A DNA stretch of 64,000 nucleotides. Origin: Streptomyces adelaidensis (GTDB lineage: Bacteria; Actinomycetota; Actinomycetes; Streptomycetales; Streptomycetaceae). Where the stretch lies: the NCBI RefSeq assembly GCF_016598475.1, contig NZ_JAEMUX010000039.1, positions 1-64,000 on the forward strand, read 5' to 3'. Below, piece by piece: positions 60,006-64,000 of the stretch. Position 1 is the first letter of the stretch, and each line of letters begins with the position of its first letter. Both the position numbers and the translations under genes were made by a program. The notes below the pieces were generated by a model that searched no databases, was not told the origin of the DNA, and saw only the letters and a program-made list of their open reading frames with translations.

Positions 60006-60078
60006 GGGGAGCCACTGCTATCGGTGGTTCTTCTGATGTGCCTGTTTCGGCCCGTTCATGACGGTTGCCGCGTGGCGG

Positions 60079-60402
60079 CTACTGCATGACCGCCATGGCG
60101 AGCGCACGGCGGGCGCGCATCGAGGCGCGCTCGGCCCGGCGCTGCATCCGGCGGGCCGCCACCAGGCGCATGCCCCGGCGTTCCTGCTCGGCCTGGTGCA
60201 GGCGCTCGTGCATATGCGCACGAGCCAGGGCTTCTGGCATGAGATGCATTTCTCGGGTCCTGTTCTGATGCGAGGCGTTCGCCCCGGTGGTGGTGAAGTC
60301 TGGAATCGCGGAGCCGGCGGGCTCGCTCGTGGACGGCTTCATCGGGGCCTGCTTCTTGGGGTCGTGCGTGAGGGGGCGGTCGATCGTTCCGGTGATGTTC
60401 AT
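60079..60402 (-). CDS. Small basic protein translationally coupled to wblC
   Basis: 107 aa, unrecognised. The first ~45 residues are mixed polar (TGTIDRPLTHDPKKQAPMKPS). From ~60 on the sequence is strongly basic and helical: ALARAHMHERLHQAEQERRGMRLVAARRMQRRAERASMRARRALAMAVM, rich in Arg, Met and His. The ATG at 60402 overlaps the wblC TGA by four bases (ATGA), so its synthesis follows wblC and its induction by antibiotics is expected. A long amphipathic Arg-rich helix suggests RNA or ribosome binding. That is an inference. Confidence 0.65.
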   Translation of the reverse strand: MNITGTIDRPLTHDPKKQAPMKPSTSEPAGSAIPDFTTTGANASHQNRTREMHLMPEALARAHMHERLHQAEQERRGMRLVAARRMQRRAERASMRARRALAMAVMQ

Positions 60403-60767
60403 GCCGTGACCGGGTTCTTGCGCGGGCGACCACGAGGCCGCTTGCGGGCCACAACGACACCCTGGACGAAGAGCTCGCCACCCCAGACGCCCCAGGGCTC
60501 ACGCCGCTCCTTGGCGCCGGCGAGGCAGGCCTCCATCAGCGGGCAGGTGCGGCAGAGGGACTTGGCGTACTCGACATCGGCCGGCGACTCGGCGAAGAAG
60601 ACCTCCGGGTCGTAGGAGCGGCAGGGGACGGGTACGCCGAGGTTCTCGATGGCGTCGTCGAGCGCGGTGAGCGCGGTGAGCGGGATCAAGGTGGAGTCCT
60701 CCGTGAGGCCGGGCGGGGGGATCGTTTCGGAAGGCGGTACGGACGGGGCGTGCGCTTCGAGTTGCAC
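60399..60767 (-). CDS. wblC: WhiB7-type antibiotic-resistance regulator WblC
   Basis: 122-aa iron-sulfur transcription factor. The Fe-S ligands are Cys in VPCRSYDPE and the CxxCxxxxxC of SLCRTCPLMEAC. The WhiB turn is EPWGVWGGELF. The C-terminal AT-hook RKRPRGRPRKNP binds AT-rich DNA next to the -35 element; this hook marks WblC/WhiB7. The protein partners with the major sigma factor and turns on resistance and ribosome-adjusting genes when translation is inhibited. I start at GTG 60767, preceded by AGGAAG. A very long leader with uORF and attenuator lies upstream (60768-61377). Confidence 0.93.
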   Translation of the reverse strand: MQLEAHAPSVPPSETIPPPGLTEDSTLIPLTALTALDDAIENLGVPVPCRSYDPEVFFAESPADVEYAKSLCRTCPLMEACLAGAKERREPWGVWGGELFVQGVVVARKRPRGRPRKNPVTA

Positions 60768-60884
60768 GGTTGGGCTTCCTCGTCTGGTCGTTTCCGGCCT
60801 GTTGGCCGAATGGCGGCTGGTACCGGGTTCTTTTCTTGTCCCGAGGCCCCTTCGCTCTGCAGCCCCCGGTCGGGGACAAACAGA

Positions 60885-60919
60885 AGGGCCGCGGATCCCG
60901 GGTGGGGTTCCGCGGCCCT
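60885..60919 (-). terminator. Attenuator hairpin in the wblC leader
   Basis: An 11-bp perfect stem, agggccgcgga/tccgcggccct (60885-60895 with 60909-60919). On the minus strand it is followed by ttctgtttgt, so it looks like an intrinsic terminator. It sits about 24 bp after the uORF stop and 118 bp before wblC, as expected for uORF-dependent antitermination. Confidence 0.8.
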
Positions 60920-60942
60920 GAAGGCGCCGGCCTGATCGTCGA

Positions 60943-61266
60943 TCAGGCTGGATCACTCCAGGGTTCAGGCCCACGGAAGGCCCACATCAGGTGGTGCTGC
61001 GTCGTCTGCTTCCGGAATCCGGCACCGGCCGCCGCAAGTGCATAGGCATGTGCCTGTGCCGTTACTGCTGCTCCCAGTGCCTTGGTCGGTCGCTCATTGC
61101 GCTCACGGACGGGGAGACCCGCCAGAGACACGGAGGACGCCGGACGGCCACCACTGATGGCGGACAGACCGGTGCCCAGGTTCGAGACGCCGGGCATGCA
61201 CAGGGAGACGGCCGAGCGATCGGTCATTTTGGCCGTGCTGATGAAGCTGGTGTTGATGCTGATCAC
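60943..61266 (-). CDS. Candidate upstream ORF (uORF) of the wblC leader
   Basis: A GTG at 61266 is preceded by GAGGAGG about nine bases upstream and opens a 107-codon frame starting V-ISINTSFISTAKMTDRS. It ends with TGA at 60943, inside a 7-bp palindrome (cctgatc-gtc-gatcagg) and just before the attenuator. WhiB7/wblC genes in actinobacteria are controlled by uORFs whose stalled translation lets transcription read through. The peptide has no known function, and its length here is greater than the short uORFs described in mycobacteria. Confidence 0.6.
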   Translation of the reverse strand: MISINTSFISTAKMTDRSAVSLCMPGVSNLGTGLSAISGGRPASSVSLAGLPVRERNERPTKALGAAVTAQAHAYALAAAGAGFRKQTTQHHLMWAFRGPEPWSDPA

Positions 61267-61377
61267 TGGACTCGCCTCCTCTCGGCGTCTTTGGGGACCG
61301 GTGCGAACCGATCCGACGAATATGAAGTACATCACGAAACCGGGGCCTTCGAGAAGGCCGCCGTTCCCGTGGCTAAG

Positions 61378-61419
61378 AACCTATGGGGATTCCTGGGGCA
61401 TGCGCAAACTATTTTTTCG
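61378..61419 (-). promoter_or_regulatory. wblC promoter with AT-rich WblC-binding element
   Basis: On the minus strand: -35 TTGCGC (61402-61407), an 18-bp spacer and -10 TAGGTT (61378-61383). The bases just upstream of -35, read on the minus strand, are AAAAAATAG (61408-61419 region), unusually AT-rich for this genome. That is the hallmark of WhiB7-autoregulated promoters. Confidence 0.7.
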
Positions 61420-61430
61420 ACGAGTTCGTA

Positions 61431-63653
61431 TCAGTCGTTCTCGTCCTCGCCTCCAGGCTCCCGACCTGCGCAGATGTCGAGAACATCGGCGCCGTACCGC
61501 TGAAGCTTGCGGGCCCAGACGCCGGGGACGCGACCGAGTTCAACCGGAGTGCTCGGCCCCGCTTCCGCGATGGCCATCAGGGTCCGGTCGGTGAAGACAC
61601 AGAAGTCCGGCTGGCCGCTGCGTCCGGCCTGGACGGCCCGCCACTCGCGCAGCCGCTCGTAGAGGCCCTCGTCCATGTCGGAGGGGCAGTCCTCGCAGCG
61701 CATCAGTTTCATCTCGCCGGCGTCCCGCAGGGTGCGGCCACAGACACGGCAGCGGGCCGGGGTCCGGCCGGTGCGGCGTGGAGCCGACTCGGTGCCGCCG
61801 CTCGCGAAGCCACCAGACCTGCCGGCCGCCGAACCCGGTTCGACGCCGCCGGAGCCGCTCGCGCCGCTCCGGCCCGCCGTGGCGGTGGAGCCGGGGCGCA
61901 GGCCGTTGAGGAAACGGCTGGGGCGGCGGTTGGGACGGCTTCCGGGCGAGCGGGACAGGGCCCAGGAGACGGAGAGCTGTTGCCGGGCGCGGGTGACGCC
62001 CACATAGAGGAGTCGTCTTTCCTCCTCGACCTGTTCGTCCGTCCTGGCGTAGCTGATCGGCATCATGCCCTCGGCGACACCGACCAGGAAGACGGCGTCC
62101 CATTCCAGGCCCTTCGCCGAGTGCAGCGAGGCGAGGGTGACCCCCTGGACGGTCGGGGCGTGCTGGGCGTTGGCCCGTTCGTCCAGTTCCGCCACCAGGT
62201 CGGCGAGCGTGACGTCGGGCTTGGCGGCGGTGAAGTCCTGGGCCAGGTTCACCAGGGCCGCCAGTGACTCCCAGCGTTCCCTGACCGCGCCGGAGCCCGC
62301 AGGCGGTTCGCCGGTCCAGCCCTCGCCGGACAGCACGGCACGTACCTGTGAGGGGAGGTCGACGACGTCATCGAGGAGGGTGTCGTTGCCGCCGAAGCGG
62401 GCAGCGGCTCTCAGCGCGGACCTCGCCTTGCGCACCTCGGGGCGATCGAAGAACCGCTCGGCGCCGCGCAACTGGTAGGGCACTCCGGCGTCGGCGAGGG
62501 CCTGTTCATAGGTCTCGGACTGGGAGTTCGTCCGGAACAGGATGGCGATCTCGCTCGCGGGGACCCCGGAGGCAATGAGGTCGCGGATGCGGCGGGCGGC
62601 GCCCTCGGCCTCGGCGGGCTCATCGGTGTACTCGGTGTAGCGGGGCTCCGGGCCAGGGGGCCGCTGGGAGATCAGTTCGAGACGATGGTCGGCGGCGCGG
62701 CCGCGGGCCTGGGACAGCAGGCCGTTGGCGAGGTGGACGACCTGGGGGGTGGAGCGGTAGTCGCGGACGAGCTTGACGACGGTGGCCCCGGGGTGACGGT
62801 GACGGAAGTCGAGCAGATGGTCGGGAGTTGCACCGGTGAACGAATAGATCGTCTGGCTGGCGTCGCCCACGACGCACAGGTCGTCGCGGTCGTCCAGCCA
62901 CAGTTCCAGGAGGCGCTGCTGGAGGGGGCTGACGTCCTGGTACTCGTCGACCACGAAGTGCTGGTACTGGGAGCGGATCTGCTCGGCGATGTCGTGGCGG
63001 TCCTGGAGGATGCCGACCGTGAGCAGGAGGACGTCCTCGAAGTCGATGACGGCGCGCTCGCGCTTGAGGTCCTCGTACGTCGCGTAGATCTGGGCGATCT
63101 CGGCAGGGTCCCGGGGGGCCTCGCGGCCGTACTTGGCGGTTGCGGCAGCGTAGTCGGCTGGGACGGTCCTGGTGACCTTGGACCACTCGATCTCGGCGGC
63201 GGCGTCCCGTAGTTCGTTGCGATCGAGACGGATGCGGCAGGCGGCCGCCGCGTCCGCGACGAGTTGGATCTTACGGTCGACGATGCGCGGCATGCCGCCG
63301 CCGACGGCCTTCGGCCAGAAGTACTGGAGCTGGCGCAGCGCGGCCGAGTGGAACGTCCTGGCCTGGACGCCTGCGGCGCCGAGCTGGCGGAGGCGGCCGC
63401 GCATCTCTCCGGCGGCGCGGTTGGTGAAGGTGACGGCGAGCACGCTGGCGGGCTGGAGCATCCCGGCGCGGACCCCGTAGGCGATGCGGTGGGTGATCGC
63501 CCGGGTTTTGCCCGTGCCGGCGCCCGCCAGCACGCACACCGGACCGTGCAGGGCGGTCGCCACCGCGCGCTGCTCGGGGTCGAGCCCTTCGAGCACCGCG
63601 TCGGCCGAGTCGGGGACACGTGGGAAGAGGGTGGAGTGCGTTGCTGCTGTCAC
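61431..63653 (-). CDS. uvrD2: UvrD2-type superfamily I DNA helicase
   Basis: 740-aa ATP-dependent 3'-5' DNA helicase. Walker A is GPVCVLAGAGTGKTRAITHRI. Walker B-like HFVVDEYQDVSPLQQRLL, VVGDASQTIYSFTGA and VTLASLHSAKGLEWDAVFLVG are helicase motifs II, III and V. A C-terminal zinc-finger region (ARCRVCGRTL...RCEDCP) leads to an HRDC-like domain (LYERLREWRAVQAGRSGQPDFCVFTDRTLMAIAEA). That combination defines the mycobacterial UvrD2 branch. The start is GTG 63653 (VTAATHSTLFPRVP); the ribosome-binding site is weak. It is divergent from mycoredoxin across 217 bp. Confidence 0.93.
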   Translation of the reverse strand: MTAATHSTLFPRVPDSADAVLEGLDPEQRAVATALHGPVCVLAGAGTGKTRAITHRIAYGVRAGMLQPASVLAVTFTNRAAGEMRGRLRQLGAAGVQARTFHSAALRQLQYFWPKAVGGGMPRIVDRKIQLVADAAAACRIRLDRNELRDAAAEIEWSKVTRTVPADYAAATAKYGREAPRDPAEIAQIYATYEDLKRERAVIDFEDVLLLTVGILQDRHDIAEQIRSQYQHFVVDEYQDVSPLQQRLLELWLDDRDDLCVVGDASQTIYSFTGATPDHLLDFRHRHPGATVVKLVRDYRSTPQVVHLANGLLSQARGRAADHRLELISQRPPGPEPRYTEYTDEPAEAEGAARRIRDLIASGVPASEIAILFRTNSQSETYEQALADAGVPYQLRGAERFFDRPEVRKARSALRAAARFGGNDTLLDDVVDLPSQVRAVLSGEGWTGEPPAGSGAVRERWESLAALVNLAQDFTAAKPDVTLADLVAELDERANAQHAPTVQGVTLASLHSAKGLEWDAVFLVGVAEGMMPISYARTDEQVEEERRLLYVGVTRARQQLSVSWALSRSPGSRPNRRPSRFLNGLRPGSTATAGRSGASGSGGVEPGSAAGRSGGFASGGTESAPRRTGRTPARCRVCGRTLRDAGEMKLMRCEDCPSDMDEGLYERLREWRAVQAGRSGQPDFCVFTDRTLMAIAEAGPSTPVELGRVPGVWARKLQRYGADVLDICAGREPGGEDEND

Positions 63654-63793
63654 ATGGCCATGCTGCCAGGTCGCCGGAGACGGCTGAGCAAGTTGTCCAC
63701 AGGCAGGCACTCGCAGTCGTACTAATGCGGCAGGCGCCCCTGTGTTCCGTGCGGCGAGCGGACCCGCGCGGTGGTGGACACCACCCGTGTAGG

Positions 63794-63819
63794 GGAATGG
63801 AGGGCCTGTCGCGTACGTT
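63794..63819 (+). promoter_or_regulatory. SigR-dependent promoter of the mycoredoxin gene
   Basis: GGAAT at 63794-63798, an 18-bp spacer and GTT at 63817-63819: a perfect match to the SigR consensus, the same as the site upstream of sigR in this window. It is about 52 bp before the ATG. Mycoredoxin is a known member of the SigR regulon. Confidence 0.88.
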
Positions 63820-63870
63820 CCACTCACTGCGGATACGCACCCCCTCGAACCGTGAAGGAGCGCCAGGGAC

Positions 63871-64000
63871 ATGGCGGGCACTGTGACGATGTACAGCACC
63901 ACGTGGTGCGGCTACTGCCGCCGGCTGAAGGGCCAGATGGACCGCGAGGGCATCACGTACAACGAGATCAACATCGAGCAGGACCCGGAGTCGGCGGCGT
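63871..64000 (+). CDS. Mycoredoxin (glutaredoxin-like, partial)
   Basis: The start of a glutaredoxin-fold thiol oxidoreductase cut by the window edge; 43 codons are visible: MAGTVTMYSTTWCGYCRRL with the CGYC active site of mycoredoxin-1, then ITYNEINIEQDPESAA. It reduces mycothiol-mixed disulfides on proteins. The ATG at 63871 follows AAGGAG. The upstream SigR promoter puts it under thiol-stress control. The C-terminal half lies outside the window. Confidence 0.92.
   Translation, partial: MAGTVTMYSTTWCGYCRRLKGQMDREGITYNEINIEQDPESAA

Noticed and set aside
1..64000. CRISPR array, insertion sequence, prophage or integrase
   Set aside because: No spaced identical direct repeats and no transposase or integrase motifs on either strand. 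The tandem repeats found are contiguous, without spacers.

Overview
This is a high-GC actinobacterial chromosome segment, almost certainly Streptomyces. The evidence is strong third-codon G/C bias, many GTG starts, two WhiB-family regulators (wblE and wblC/whiB7), sigR-rsrA, the dasABC/dasR chitooligosaccharide system, nrdAB behind a cobalamin riboswitch, and gene order that I recognise, from memory and not from a search, as the sigH-das-nrd-sigR-catR-wblC-uvrD2 core region of S. coelicolor. No phage, IS, integrase, CRISPR or resistance island is visible.

Layout. 0-6 kb: CPA1 Na+/H+ antiporter, UBP-type zinc-finger protein, anti-sigma/sigma pair ushX-sigH, a diacylglycerol-kinase-like lipid kinase and wblE. 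6-15 kb: a PdtaS-like histidine kinase, then the GlcNAc/chitobiose module (nagB; the dasA, dasB, dasC, nagZ/dasD operon; divergent dasR) with DasR operator (dre)-like palindromes before nagB, dasA and dasR. 15-19 kb: a wrecked cstA pseudogene, a two-gene monocarboxylate-type symporter and a nucleoside hydrolase. 19.5-26 kb: B12 riboswitch-nrdA-nrdB, two opposing genes, an AraC/DJ-1 regulator (the likely nrdS) and peptide deformylase. 26-31.5 kb: a TPR protein, a frameshifted HD-domain pseudogene, and a compact cluster of three Roadblock/LC7-like proteins with a DUF4388-like protein and a small charged protein. 31.7-38 kb: rsrA-sigR with a visible sigma-R promoter, a hydrolase, an SRAP DNA-crosslink protein, a membrane M50-like protease, aroA-rsgA, and an SMR exporter facing a TetR regulator. 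39-48 kb: hisN, a CBS protein, catR with its operator, two initiator tRNA genes flanking a large Sel1-repeat protein, UPF0182, and a PDZ/Lon-like secreted protease. 49-60 kb: moaE, an epimerase, a zincin, a Nudix hydrolase, a three-gene AIM24/TerD array, a YgjP-like metalloprotease, a stand-alone ThiF/TOMM-like protein and an ABC1 kinase. 60-64 kb: wblC with a long uORF-attenuator leader and an overlapping downstream gene, uvrD2, and the start of a mycoredoxin gene with a sigma-R promoter.

How the parts connect. Much of the window is stress control: sigH/ushX (osmotic/SigB-like), sigR/rsrA with mycoredoxin (thiol stress), catR (peroxide) and wblC (translation-inhibiting antibiotics). The das/nag block links chitin-derived sugar import to GlcN-6-P catabolism. 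The least explained units are the Roadblock/DUF4388 cluster, the AIM24/TerD array, the ThiF-ABC1 pair, the small gene fused translationally to wblC, and a dispersed palindromic repeat that has been captured in frame inside sigH.
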